A stretch of 64,000 bases of DNA, taken from positions 645,973 to 709,972 of the forward strand of contig JAPPUL010000073.1 of assembly GCA_026874595.1 (NCBI GenBank), given 5' to 3'. This document shows positions 9,730 through 17,622 of the stretch, one piece after another. Position 1 is the stretch's first letter, and each line of letters begins with the position of its first letter. The notes beneath the pieces are model-generated. The model was given only the letters and a program-made list of their open reading frames with translations. It searched no databases and was not told the DNA's origin. A program made the position numbers and the translations under genes. This DNA is from Sipunculus nudus (taxonomy: Eukaryota; Annelida; Sipuncula; Golfingiida; Sipunculidae).

Positions 9730-10176
9730 TTAATCAGAATAATTTGATATCTTACTTATTTTCCACATTCTATCGTCTATTTGCATCCTAAGCACTTTCT
9801 TTTCTTCTTCTAACGTCTTCTTATTAAAAAAAAGTACATAAACTAAAGCCTCAATATTTGACTTTTGCTCTATTTTGGTGATTTCTATACTAAGTTCCTT
9901 AGCATAATCAATATATGCCTTTCTTTGCCGCTTAAGAAGAGGGGAAGGCTTTTCTTCGTAAAGCACCTCTTCTAACTTTTTAAACTCGCCAAGAGCCTCA
10001 GCAAGCAATATATCTTCAAGCTGGGTAAAAGACTCTTTATTCCCAATATTATTGAATGTCTTTGCAAAAAACTTTATTGTTCTACTAATTGATAAAGGAT
10101 ATAGGGCAGGACTATAGGTCCTACCACAAGATATTAAAAAAACTATACAAAGAATTAATATTATACTTCTAAACAT
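9730..10176 (-). CDS. Small unknown lipoprotein
   Basis: A 148-residue exported protein. The first 17 residues form a lipoprotein signal ending in LISC (Cys17), predicting lipid anchoring in the inner or outer membrane. The mature part is Lys/Glu-rich and helical with no recognised domain. It starts 16 bp from the 3' end of tRNA-Tyr on the same strand and ends 18 bp before uppP, so it may be read through from the tRNA promoter and be co-expressed with uppP. No function can be assigned. Confidence 0.75.
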   Translation of the reverse strand: MFRSIILILCIVFLISCGRTYSPALYPLSISRTIKFFAKTFNNIGNKESFTQLEDILLAEALGEFKKLEEVLYEEKPSPLLKRQRKAYIDYAKELSIEITKIEQKSNIEALVYVLFFNKKTLEEEKKVLRMQIDDRMWKISKISNYSD

Positions 10177-10192
10177 GAAAGCTCTAAGTATT

Positions 10193-10274
10193 TGGGGAGA
10201 GCAGGATTTGAACCTACGAAGGCATAGCCAACAGATTTACAGTCTGCCCCCTTTAACCACTCGGGCATCTCCCC
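10193..10274 (-). tRNA. tRNA-Tyr (GTA anticodon)
   Basis: Class II tRNA. The acceptor stem GGGGAGA pairs with TCTCCCC, the D-arm starts GCCCGAGTGG, and the anticodon loop CTGTAAA gives GTA. A long variable arm follows, as expected for bacterial tRNA-Tyr, and the T-loop is GTTCAAATC. The 3' CCA is not encoded, since AAT follows the discriminator A, so CCA must be added enzymatically. It lies 177 bp downstream of tRNA-Thr on the same strand and is probably co-transcribed with it. The 177 bp between them contain no visible gene. Confidence 0.95.
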
Positions 10275-10451
10275 TTTATAACAAATATTTACTTTGTAAG
10301 GACAAGCGTTATTAAGTACTATACTTAAACTAAGAACAACTCCTTATTTAAAGCATACTTATAAAGCATACTTACCAAACTAAAGAAGACCTTATTACTT
10401 TAAAGAATTCCCGTGCAAAACTATCCCATAAAAAGCCCAAACACTAAAATA

Positions 10452-10524
10452 AGCCGGCGAAAGGAATCGAACCCTCAACCTAGTAATTACAAGTCACTTG
10501 CTCTACCAATTGAGCTACGCCGGC
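10452..10524 (-). tRNA. tRNA-Thr (TGT anticodon)
   Basis: A 73-nt cloverleaf. The acceptor GCCGGCG pairs with CGCCGGC, and the D-arm GCTC/GAGC is intact. The anticodon stem AGTGA/TTACT encloses CTTGTAA (anticodon TGT), and the T-loop is GTTCGATTC. The CCA end is not encoded. A strong promoter lies just upstream. Thr-Tyr tRNA adjacency is also seen in other bacteria. Confidence 0.96.
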
Positions 10525-10539
10525 ATAACACAAAAAAAT

Positions 10540-10568
10540 AATATAATTATTAATAAAATAAATGTCAA
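10540..10568 (-). promoter_or_regulatory. Sigma-70-type promoter for the tRNA-Thr/tRNA-Tyr unit
   Basis: On the minus strand a perfect -35 box TTGACA (10568-10563) is followed after exactly 17 bp by TATATT (10545-10540), which matches the -10 consensus at 5 of 6 positions. The tRNA-Thr 5' end is 16 bp beyond the -10 box, a sensible distance for a short leader. This is the clearest promoter in the window. Confidence 0.8.
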
Positions 10569-10662
10569 CAAAGCCTTTTAATATAAAAAAATTATACCTT
10601 TTTAATATTGTAAATTAGATTGTAAATCATAAAGGACATAAAAATAAACGAATAACCTGTAA

Positions 10663-11448
10663 ATGTATATAAAAAACAAAATTCAAGATAGCCTAATTGT
10701 AGCCGGAACATCCCTACGAAAGCATGATAATGAAGACTTTGATTTAGGCAATAAGAATCCTAGTCATTACGAAAATAAAAACTCTTTATTAAATGCTCTA
10801 GGTTTTCCCATCAAAAACTCTGTCTTTATAAAACAAACTCATTCGAAGAACGTACTGGTGGTAAATACTACTTTAAATAATGTCTTTCTTGGTAGAAATG
10901 GTATAGAAAGAAGCAGTGCCTACGATAATCCTTCAGAGCCGCCTACAAATATAACCCACGACGCAATTATAACAAATCTAAAAGGGGTCTTACTGTGCAT
11001 ATTTACAGCTGATTGCTATCCGATATTTTTATATGACATAAAAAATAATTGTATAGGCATAATTCACGCAGGCTGGCGAGGAACACAAAAACAAATAGTA
11101 ATAAATACGCTAAGAACGCTAAAAAAGACTTACGGTTCAAAAGCCAAAGATATACTAATCTCATTTGGACCTGGGATAGGAGTATGTTGTTATGAGGTTT
11201 CAAAAGAGTTTAAGGAAGTATTTGGCAAGTCGACGATGGAAAAGCAAGGCAAACTATATCTAGATCTTCTAAAAGAGAACAAAGCTCAGCTACTTGAAGA
11301 AGGAATATTAAAAAATAACATACTGGAGGACTCCTACATGTGCACTTATTGCCATAACGATTTATATTACAGTCACAGAAAAGAGAATAAGTTAAAACAA
11401 AGAGTCGGGCGGATGCTGTCCTTTATAGGGATAAGGGACTCGTTATGA
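10663..11448 (+). CDS. pgeF: PgeF/YfiH family purine nucleoside-processing enzyme (peptidoglycan editing factor)
   Basis: Member of the YfiH/DUF152 family, whose characterised members act on purine nucleosides (phosphorylase and deaminase activity) or prevent mis-incorporation of serine into peptidoglycan precursors. The 261-residue protein has the family metal and active-site motifs in order: QTHSKNV, TADCYPIFL near 116, IHAGWRGTQ near 134, GPGIGVCCYEV and CTYCHNDLYYSHR. It has a normal length and is cytoplasmic. Its last four bases overlap the holA start (ATGA), so the two are translationally coupled. The 136 bp upstream to tRNA-Thr probably holds promoters firing in both directions. Confidence 0.92.
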   Translation: MYIKNKIQDSLIVAGTSLRKHDNEDFDLGNKNPSHYENKNSLLNALGFPIKNSVFIKQTHSKNVLVVNTTLNNVFLGRNGIERSSAYDNPSEPPTNITHDAIITNLKGVLLCIFTADCYPIFLYDIKNNCIGIIHAGWRGTQKQIVINTLRTLKKTYGSKAKDILISFGPGIGVCCYEVSKEFKEVFGKSTMEKQGKLYLDLLKENKAQLLEEGILKNNILEDSYMCTYCHNDLYYSHRKENKLKQRVGRMLSFIGIRDSL

Positions 11449-12461
11449 ACTATTTATTAGTTGGACGGGACAAGGATAAAATAAAGCGTCGTATTGAAAA
11501 GATAAAGGAGGAAGTATATAAAGATTTTGCTACAAATGCAAATGTATTAAACTTTTTTCTAAGCGAGCATTCAATAGAAGAGATATTAAGCGAATGTAAT
11601 ACCTATCCCATATTCGGCAATAAAAAGGTTATAACAATATTTGAGATAGAATATAGCAAAGAGCTTTTATGCTATCTTGAAGAACAGGATAAACAAGATA
11701 AAAGTATAGATTCATCTTTTGTAATTTTGATACTGGTATCAGATAAGAGTTTAAAGGAAATTAATAAGAAGTTGGTTGATGCGATTAAAAAGTATGGGAA
11801 GATAGAGGAGTATAAAGAGAGAAGCATAAAGCAAGCAAAAAGCTATTTAGAAAGCGAGCTTAAAGAGCTAATAAGTAACGAGAATAAAGATTCGATAATA
11901 GATTACATAGTAGAGAGGATATATAATAGCGAATCGAATTTAAACTCTTTAGTAGAGCGTCTTAAAGGGTATGCTGAAGGAGAAGGAAAAGGAGAAGGAA
12001 AAGGAGAAGGAAAAGGAGAAGGGAAAAAGGAGTTAACACTTTCTGATGTAAAGAGTCTAATGTCGCCTGAGAGTTCAGCTACAAGAAACATATTTAGCTT
12101 TACAAACAGCTTATTTGAGGAAGACGTATTAAAATCACTAAGGCTTTTAGATGAGTTATTAAAGGAAAAAAATAGCTTAATATACATATTAACAATGATA
12201 TATAGACAACTTAAGCTTGTCTGGACAGCAAAATGCTATAATAATAGTGATTTATCGTTTAAAGAGATAGTAGAAAAGACAAAACTTCATCCATTTGTAC
12301 TTCAACAAGCGTTAAAGCAGGCTTTAATATTTGAATACACTAAACTTGAAATACTAATTCATGAGCTATCAAAACTTGACAAGGAGATACGAGTAAGCGT
12401 TAGTACAGATGAGGCAATTGTTAAGGTTGAACTTTATATAATGCTATTTGAAAGAGGATAA
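11445..12461 (+). CDS. holA: DNA polymerase III delta subunit
   Basis: Clamp-loader subunit that opens the beta sliding clamp at the replisome. The 338-residue length and three-part layout fit HolA: an N-terminal AAA+-like half (LLVGRDKDKIKRRI), a middle region, and a C-terminal collar domain containing the family pattern FSFTNSLFEEDVLKSLRLLD followed by LIYILTMIYRQLKLV. Between these halves sits an odd inserted (GEGK)-type repeat (bases 11978-12025), made by a 12-bp unit, ggagaaggaaaa, in about four copies. The start overlaps pgeF by four bases. The stop codon lies in the first unit of a 17-bp tandem repeat. Confidence 0.88.
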   Translation: MNYLLVGRDKDKIKRRIEKIKEEVYKDFATNANVLNFFLSEHSIEEILSECNTYPIFGNKKVITIFEIEYSKELLCYLEEQDKQDKSIDSSFVILILVSDKSLKEINKKLVDAIKKYGKIEEYKERSIKQAKSYLESELKELISNENKDSIIDYIVERIYNSESNLNSLVERLKGYAEGEGKGEGKGEGKGEGKKELTLSDVKSLMSPESSATRNIFSFTNSLFEEDVLKSLRLLDELLKEKNSLIYILTMIYRQLKLVWTAKCYNNSDLSFKEIVEKTKLHPFVLQQALKQALIFEYTKLEILIHELSKLDKEIRVSVSTDEAIVKVELYIMLFERG

Positions 12462-12513
12462 CTTTTGAAAGAGGATAACTTTTGAAAGAGGATAACTTTT
12501 GAAAGAGGATAAC
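12448..12513. repeat. 17-bp tandem repeat x4 spanning the holA stop codon
   Basis: Four consecutive copies of ttgaaagaggataactt (the last lacks two bases). The first copy encodes the last residues of HolA and its TAA stop, and the rest are untranslated. Identity between copies appears perfect, implying recent slippage. The remaining 194 bp up to mdh show nothing beyond A/T-rich DNA and an mdh Shine-Dalgarno (aggagg). Confidence 0.9.
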
Positions 12514-12707
12514 AAGAGGCTAACTTTTTGAAAATGTCTTAAAGAAAAATATATAAGTTAGTTTAATAATTTAATATGCTAAAAGAACGTAAATAGTATA
12601 TTTATATTGATTTGTAAGATAGTAAAGGGATAAGGATAGTAAGGGATAAGGATAAAGGAAAGATATAATATTTTAAATTAACAATAGAGTTAGGAGGATG
12701 AAGTATA

Positions 12708-13655
12708 GTGAGAACAAAGATAAGCGTAATAGGTGCTGGCAATGTAGGAGCAACAACAGCACTATATATGGCCCAAATGGAACTTGGTGATATAAAATTA
12801 TTTGACATAATAAAAGATTATCCTGAAGGAATAGCCCTAGACATGTATGAGTCCTCACCTGTTTTAGGATTTGATGCACAAATAGAAGGGACAACAGATT
12901 ACAGGGGACTTAAAGGTTCTGAGATAATCGTAGTAACAGCAGGGCTTCCGAGAAAACCAAATATGGATCGCCTTGACCTTTTAAAGGTGAATGGTGATAT
13001 AGTTAAAGGGATATCGGATAACATAACAAAATATGCACCGGATGCCTTAGTAATCGTTGTATCAAATCCTGTTGATATTATGACTTATCTTACATACAAG
13101 AGGTTGAACTTAGGGCGTAATAAAGTTATCGGCATGGCGGGAGCACTTGACACCTCTCGACTTGAAAGCTTTATTGCTATGGAACTTAATGTATCTGTAA
13201 AGAATATAAATGCTATGATCCTGGGCGGACATGGAGATCAGATGATACCGCTTCCTAGATATACTACTGTTGGAGGGATACCTATAACCGAACTACTCGA
13301 TAAAGAGACTATAGATAGATTAAACAAACGAGCTCAAAATGGAGGAGCTGAGATAGTATCCCTACTTAAGAAAGGCAGTGCATATTATGCACCTGGGGCT
13401 GCAGTTTGTAGAATGGTAGAATCAATAATCCGTGAACAAAATAATATATTCTTGTCATCATGCATACTAGATGGCGAATATGGAATAAAGGATTGTGCAC
13501 TTGGGGTTCCTGCAATACTCGGTAGAAATGGGATTGAAAAGATAATTGAGCTTAAACTAAGCTCTGATGAGCTTAATCTTCTTAAAACAAATGCTAAAAA
13601 GTATAGAGAAAATATAGATTTACTAAAAGGCGTTTCAGGCTTTGAGTTTATGTAA
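12708..13655 (+). CDS. mdh: Malate dehydrogenase (LDH-like type)
   Basis: Interconverts malate and oxaloacetate with NAD in the cytoplasm. The 315-residue protein has the Rossmann motif GAGNVGATTA, the substrate loop VTAGLPRKPNMDRLDLL (the Arg-containing form typical of malate rather than lactate dehydrogenases), the VSNPVDIMTY segment and the catalytic ILGGHGDQMIPL His/Asp region. The start is GTG at 12708, preceded at a suitable distance by aggagg. The last 262 bp of the gene reappear at 15138-15399, so this locus was the left partner of a tandem duplication. It is followed 115 bp later by a GLUG lipoprotein. Confidence 0.93.
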   Translation: MRTKISVIGAGNVGATTALYMAQMELGDIKLFDIIKDYPEGIALDMYESSPVLGFDAQIEGTTDYRGLKGSEIIVVTAGLPRKPNMDRLDLLKVNGDIVKGISDNITKYAPDALVIVVSNPVDIMTYLTYKRLNLGRNKVIGMAGALDTSRLESFIAMELNVSVKNINAMILGGHGDQMIPLPRYTTVGGIPITELLDKETIDRLNKRAQNGGAEIVSLLKKGSAYYAPGAAVCRMVESIIREQNNIFLSSCILDGEYGIKDCALGVPAILGRNGIEKIIELKLSSDELNLLKTNAKKYRENIDLLKGVSGFEFM

Positions 13656-13733
13656 AAGTCTTAAAAGAACCAAAAAACAACATAATTATTGGATATTATG
13701 ATCTTTTGAGATATGTTATAAGATATATACTCA

Positions 13734-13753
13734 AGCTATAATCTAATATAGCT
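13734..13753 (+). promoter_or_regulatory. Inverted repeat between mdh and the first GLUG gene
   Basis: AGCTATA, six bases, TATAGCT: a perfect 7-bp inverted repeat 17 bp before the GLUG start, just ahead of its Shine-Dalgarno (gagagg). The spacer region also reads like a -10 box (TATAAT). The same element is kept upstream of the second GLUG copy (15519-15538) although the surrounding spacer has diverged, suggesting function as an operator or 5'-UTR stem. Confidence 0.55.
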
Positions 13754-13770
13754 AAAGAGAGGAGAGTCAA

Positions 13771-15105
13771 ATGAAAATGCAAACAATCTTTTTGATATTT
13801 CTTTTATCACTAACTGTCTTTATGACTTCATGTAAGAATGATGCTACATCATCGGCAGGAGATAAACCTTCAGGGCAAGGCTCACAAGGGCAAGGCTCAC
13901 AAGGGCAAGGAACAGGCGGACAAGCAGGTACAGGGTCACAAGGGCAAGGAACAGGAGGGCAAAGCGGACAAACAGGTACAGGGTCACAAGGGCAAGGAAC
14001 AGGAGGGCAAGGCGGACAAGCAGGAGCTGCAACATGTCCTGATAAAAGCTATACTGCTATATCAACAGCGGCTGATTTAAAAGCGAAGTTAAAAGACGGG
14101 AACATTTGTTTAACAGCTAACATTGAATTAGAAAACTGGGTGAGTATAGAAGAGTTTAGTGGCAAACTGGATGGTAATGGTAAAACGATTACAATAAAAT
14201 CGATTAATGGAAATGGCTTAATTTCAACTATTAAAAGAGACGCCGAGGTTAAAAACTTAAATATAAAGCTAGAAAATGATATTACACTTTCTAAACCATA
14301 TGCGGGCGTGCTTGCAGGTGAAAATTATGGAAAGGTAGAGAATGTACATATTAAAGGACAGTATGATATAAATCCTTCTAATGGACTCAGGTTAGGAGGG
14401 CTTATTGGCTGGAACCATATTAATGCTCAAGTAATAAACTGCTCCTCAGAAGTTAATATTAAGTCAACCTATACCCAGCAGATTGATATGGGAGGTGGTC
14501 TTATTGGCTATAATAGTGGCACAGTAGAAAAGAGCCATGCAACGGGAGTGGTTGAGATCACCAAAACAGGTTATGTTGCGGCTGGAGGCCTTATTGGCAG
14601 AAATAGTCGTACAGGCACAGTAGAAAAGAGCTATTATGCAACAAATTGGATTAAAGCTACAAGTTTCGATGGATCTGCCCATGCAGGAGGCCTCATTGGC
14701 GAAAATAGTGGCAGGGTAAGAAATAGCTATTCAACAGGTAATTGGATTGGAGTATACCTTAGTAGACAGGTCTCTCACGCTATTGATGGAGGGGGATTTA
14801 TTGGCCGAAATAGTGGTACAGTAGAAAATAGCTATTCGACTGCAACAACTATCACAGGCAGTTCGGCTCAAAGTGGGCCTATACGTCGTGGCCGCTTTGT
14901 TGGATCTAATACAGGCACTATAACTTCCTCTTATGTACTAAAGATTAAAGATCCGGGTAAGAATGTTGCTACTAGCACTTCTACAGAAGACACAGCAGAC
15001 GGAGTAAGTGCAATAGAAAAAAGTGCAATTACTACAACACCTTTTACAGGTTGGGACGCTACAATTTGGAACTTTGTAAATGGCCAGTGGCCAACACTTA
15101 AATAA
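13771..15105 (+). CDS. GLUG-repeat surface lipoprotein, copy 1 (intact)
   Basis: A 444-residue predicted lipoprotein. The signal peptide ends in FMTSC (Cys21). A Gly/Gln/Ser/Thr-rich spacer (about 35-90) built from GQGSQGQGT-like units follows. The body has about six or seven GLUG motifs (GGLIGxNxGxVxxS repeats), a fold expected to form a right-handed beta-helix-like rod. The C-terminal block FTGWDATIWNF closes the domain, as is usual in GLUG proteins. It is probably surface-exposed or periplasmic; many GLUG proteins are adhesin- or protease-linked, but no enzymatic motif is visible. It belongs to a three-gene GLUG cluster, and its transcription terminator was lost at the duplication junction. 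Confidence 0.85.
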   Translation: MKMQTIFLIFLLSLTVFMTSCKNDATSSAGDKPSGQGSQGQGSQGQGTGGQAGTGSQGQGTGGQSGQTGTGSQGQGTGGQGGQAGAATCPDKSYTAISTAADLKAKLKDGNICLTANIELENWVSIEEFSGKLDGNGKTITIKSINGNGLISTIKRDAEVKNLNIKLENDITLSKPYAGVLAGENYGKVENVHIKGQYDINPSNGLRLGGLIGWNHINAQVINCSSEVNIKSTYTQQIDMGGGLIGYNSGTVEKSHATGVVEITKTGYVAAGGLIGRNSRTGTVEKSYYATNWIKATSFDGSAHAGGLIGENSGRVRNSYSTGNWIGVYLSRQVSHAIDGGGFIGRNSGTVENSYSTATTITGSSAQSGPIRRGRFVGSNTGTITSSYVLKIKDPGKNVATSTSTEDTADGVSAIEKSAITTTPFTGWDATIWNFVNGQWPTLK

Positions 15106-15137
15106 CTTTTAAATAACACATTAAATAACAACGCTTG

Positions 15138-15399
15138 TGGGGCTGCAGTTTGTAGAATGGTAGAATCAATAATCCGTGAACAAAATAATATATTCTTGTC
15201 ATCATGCATACTAGATGGCGAATATGGAATAAAGGATTGTGCACTTGGGGTTCCTGCAATACTCGGTAGAAATGGGATTGAAAAGATAATTGAGCTTAAA
15301 CTAAGCTCTGAGGAGCTTAACTTACTTAAGACTAATTCGAAAAAGTATAGAGAAAATATAGATTTACTAAAAGGCGTTTCAGGCTTTGAGTTTATGTAA
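15138..15399 (+). pseudogene. Truncated duplicate of the mdh 3' end
   Basis: Matches the last 87 codons of mdh (13394-13655) in frame to the same stop, beginning inside the Gly-Ala-Ala-Val-Cys region. It lacks the NAD-binding and catalytic parts. It has no Shine-Dalgarno; the first in-frame ATG is at 15157 (MVESIIREQ). Substitutions cluster at 15313-15338 (for example gat to gag, and a short run near cttaac). It is a by-product of the tandem duplication and is not expected to give an enzyme. Confidence 0.92.
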
Positions 15400-15518
15400 A
15401 AGTTATTTATTTAGTTGGCCTAAGTTTAAGTATATCAATGTGAGATTAAAAACAAAAAAATAATATATTTCTTGGACTATTAGCATGTTTTGAGATATCT
15501 TTATAGAAAATAAACTCT

Positions 15519-15538
15519 AGCTATAATCTAGTATAGCT
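15519..15538 (+). promoter_or_regulatory. Inverted repeat upstream of GLUG copy 2
   Basis: AGCTATA, six bases, TATAGCT, the same 7-bp inverted repeat as at 13734-13753 with one spacer change. It lies 17 bp before the start of the second GLUG gene and just ahead of the gagagg ribosome-binding site. It is conserved while flanking spacer DNA is not. Confidence 0.55.
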
Positions 15539-15555
15539 AAAGAGAGGAGAGTCAA

Positions 15556-17374
15556 ATGAAAATGCAAACAATCTTTATGATATTTCTTTTATCACTAACT
15601 GTCTTTATGGCTTCATGTAAGAATGATGCTACATCATCGGCAGGAGATAAACCTTCAGGGCAAAGCGGACAAGCAGGGCAAAGCGGACAAGCAGGGCAAA
15701 GCGGACAAGCAGGGCAAGGCGGACAAGCAGGGCAAAGCGGACAAGCAGGGCAAAGCGGACAAGCAGGGCAAAGCGGACAAGCAGGGCAAAGCGGACAAGC
15801 AGGGCAAAGCGGACAAGCAGGGCAAAGCGGACAAGCAGGGCAAAGCGGACAAGCAGGGCAAAGCGGACAAGCAGGGCAAAGCGGACAAGCAGGGCAAAGC
15901 GGACAAGCAGGGCAAAGCGGACAAGCAGGGCAAAGCGGACAAGCAGGGCAAAGCGGACAAGCAGGGCAAAGCGGACAAGCAGGGCAAAGCGGACAAGCAG
16001 GGCAAAGCGGACAAGCAGGGCAAAGCGGACAAGCAGGGCAAAGCGGACAAGCAGGGCAAAGCGGACAAGCAGGGCAAAGCGGACAAGCAGGGCAAAGCGG
16101 ACAAGCAGGGCAAAGCGGACAAGCAGGGCAAAGCGGACAAGCAGGGCAAAGCGGACAAGCAGGGCAAAGCGGACAAGCAGGGCAAAGCGGACAAGCAGGG
16201 CAAAGCGGACAAGCAGGGCAAAGCGGACAAGCAGGGCAAAGCGGACAAGCAGGGCAAAGCGGACAAGCAGGGCAAAGCGGACAAGCAGGGCAAAGCGGAC
16301 AAGCAGGGCAAAGCGGACAAGCAGGGCAAAGCGGACAAGCAGGGCAAAGCGGACAAGCAGGGCAAAGCGGACAAGCAGGGCAAAGCGGACATTACGCTAG
16401 ACAGCTTTGAATCTATTCCCGAGCTTAAAGGCACACTTGATGGTAATGGTAAAACGATTACAATAAAATGGATTAATGGAAATGGCTTAATTTCAACTAT
16501 TAAAAGAGAAGCCGAGGTTAAAAACTTAAATATAAAGCTAGAAAACACTATTACACTTTCTACACCATATGCGGGCGTGCTTGCAGGTGAAAATTATGGA
16601 AAGGTAGAGAATGTACATATTAAAGGACAGTATGATATAAATCCTTCTAATGGACTCAGGTTAGGAGGGCTTATTGGCTGGAACCATATTAATGCTCAAG
16701 TAATAAACTGCTCCTCAGAAGTTAATATTAAGTCAACCTATACCCAGCAGATTGATATGGGAGGTGGTCTTATTGGCTATAATAGTGGCACAGTAGAAAA
16801 GAGCCATGCAACGGGAGTGGTTGATATCACCAAAAAAGATTATGTTGCGGCTGGAGGCCTTATTGGCAGAAATAGTCGTACAGGCACAGTAGAAAAGAGC
16901 TATTATGCAACAAATTGGATTAAAGCTACAAGTTTCGATGGATCTGCCCATGCAGGAGGCCTCATTGGCGACAATAGTGGTACAGTAGAAAATAGCTATT
17001 CAACAGGTTATTGGATTGAAGTAGACCTTAGACAGGTCTCTCCCGCTATTTATGGAGGGGGATTTATTGGCAAAAATAGTGGTAAAGTAAAAAATAGCTA
17101 TTCGACTGCAACAACTATCAAAGGCAGTTCTCTAAGTGCGTCTATACATCGTGGCCGCTTTGTTGGATTTAATACAGGTACAGGCACTATAACTTCCTCT
17201 TATGTACTAAAGATTGCAAATCCGGATAGGGATGTTACTACTAGCACTTCTACAGAAGACACAGCAGACGGAGTAAGTGCAATAGAAAAAAGTGCAATTA
17301 CTACAACAACTTTTACAGGTTGGGATAGTACAATTTGGAACTTTGCAACGGGAAGCTGGCCAACACTTAAATAA
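15556..17374 (+). pseudogene. GLUG-repeat lipoprotein, copy 2, interrupted by a frame change after a 40-unit minisatellite
   Basis: The start, signal peptide and lipobox (FMASC, Cys21) match copy 1. Translation then enters 40 copies of the hexapeptide GQSGQA and, in this frame, stops at 16410 after HYARQL. The GLUG body (from DITLDSFESIPELKG to FTGWDSTIWNF, ending at 17374) is intact but lies one base over. The junction reads gggcaaagcggacattac, whereas GLUG gene 3 has gggcaagacattac. The frame change therefore probably arose when the repeat array replaced the region before GACATTAC. One base lost or two gained between signal and body would rejoin them. The product is either a short repeat-only lipoprotein or a disabled gene; ribosomal frameshifting cannot be excluded. 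The GLUG body differs from copy 1 mainly after 16950. Confidence 0.8.
15655..16393. repeat. 18-bp minisatellite, about 41 units
   Basis: The unit is gggcaaagcggacaagca, with 40 full copies and a partial one, nearly all identical; the fourth unit carries ggc in place of agc. The length of 18 keeps the frame regardless of copy number. The unit contains no stop codon in any of the three forward frames (GQSGQA, GKADKQ, AKRTSR). The near-perfect homogeneity implies very recent expansion or ongoing turnover. Assembly collapse or expansion is possible. Confidence 0.95.
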
Positions 17375-17413
17375 CTTTTAAATAACACATTAAATAACAC
17401 ATTAAATAACAAT

Positions 17414-17448
17414 GCTTGTAAGGCTTTAATTTATAAAGTCTTGCAAGC
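17414..17448 (+). terminator. Intrinsic terminator-like hairpin after GLUG copy 2
   Basis: A 14-bp stem (GCTTGTAAGGCTTT with AAAGTCTTGCAAGC, two G-T pairs) around a 7-base loop AATTTAT, followed by a short T-containing tail, 39 bp after the GLUG stop. Copy 1 keeps only the first six bases of this stem (15133-15138) before the duplication junction, so the ancestral unit ended here. Confidence 0.7.
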
Positions 17449-17496
17449 TTATTCCCCTTATTACAATCGAGCTTAAACCCCCAACATCAGTCCTAC

Positions 17497-17529
17497 ATTA
17501 TATCCTCATTATATCCTCATTATATCCTC
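17497..17529. repeat. 11-bp tandem repeat x3
   Basis: Three perfect copies of attatatcctc in the 248-bp gap before GLUG gene 3. There is no coding capacity. The rest of this gap holds the terminator hairpin and the gaggagg ribosome-binding site of the next gene. Confidence 0.85.
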
Positions 17530-17622
17530 ATGATATTATTTTTCCTATACTTATTTAGCTATTGTTTGTACTTTTAGATATATCAACAATTTAAGCTATA
17601 AAGCTATAAAGAGGAGGACGTT

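Larger units (their letters stand above)
13394..17413. repeat. Tandem duplication: two copies of an mdh-3'-end/GLUG lipoprotein unit
   Basis: Copy 1 is 13394-15137 and copy 2 starts at 15138. The join reads acgcttgt|ggggct. To its left it matches the sequence downstream of GLUG copy 2 (aatgcttgtaaggct), and to its right it matches internal mdh sequence (ctggggct). The breakpoint therefore has only a GGCT-sized microhomology. The offset is 1744 bp through the mdh part. Identity is patchy: mdh is near-identical apart from one cluster of about eight substitutions, the spacer is strongly diverged, the signal-peptide region and GLUG body are near-identical, and the Gly/Gln tract is replaced by a minisatellite in copy 2. 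This mosaic suggests gene conversion after an older duplication. Confidence 0.9.

Noticed and set aside
15157-15399. Independent small dehydrogenase-like gene
   Set aside because: It is a truncated copy of the mdh 3' end lacking the NAD-binding and catalytic regions and a ribosome-binding site.
15655-16393. Possible CRISPR array
   Set aside because: The units are contiguous and identical with no unique spacers; it is a coding minisatellite.
15655-16548. Minus-strand 297-codon frame of repeated ALPCLS
   Set aside because: It is the antisense of the 18-bp minisatellite; no start context or independent evidence.
15623-17374. A separate 583-codon gene starting at 15623
   Set aside because: Its ATG lies inside the signal-peptide region of the real gene in another frame, has no ribosome-binding site, and reads the repeat as GKADKQ; only its GLUG part is genuine.
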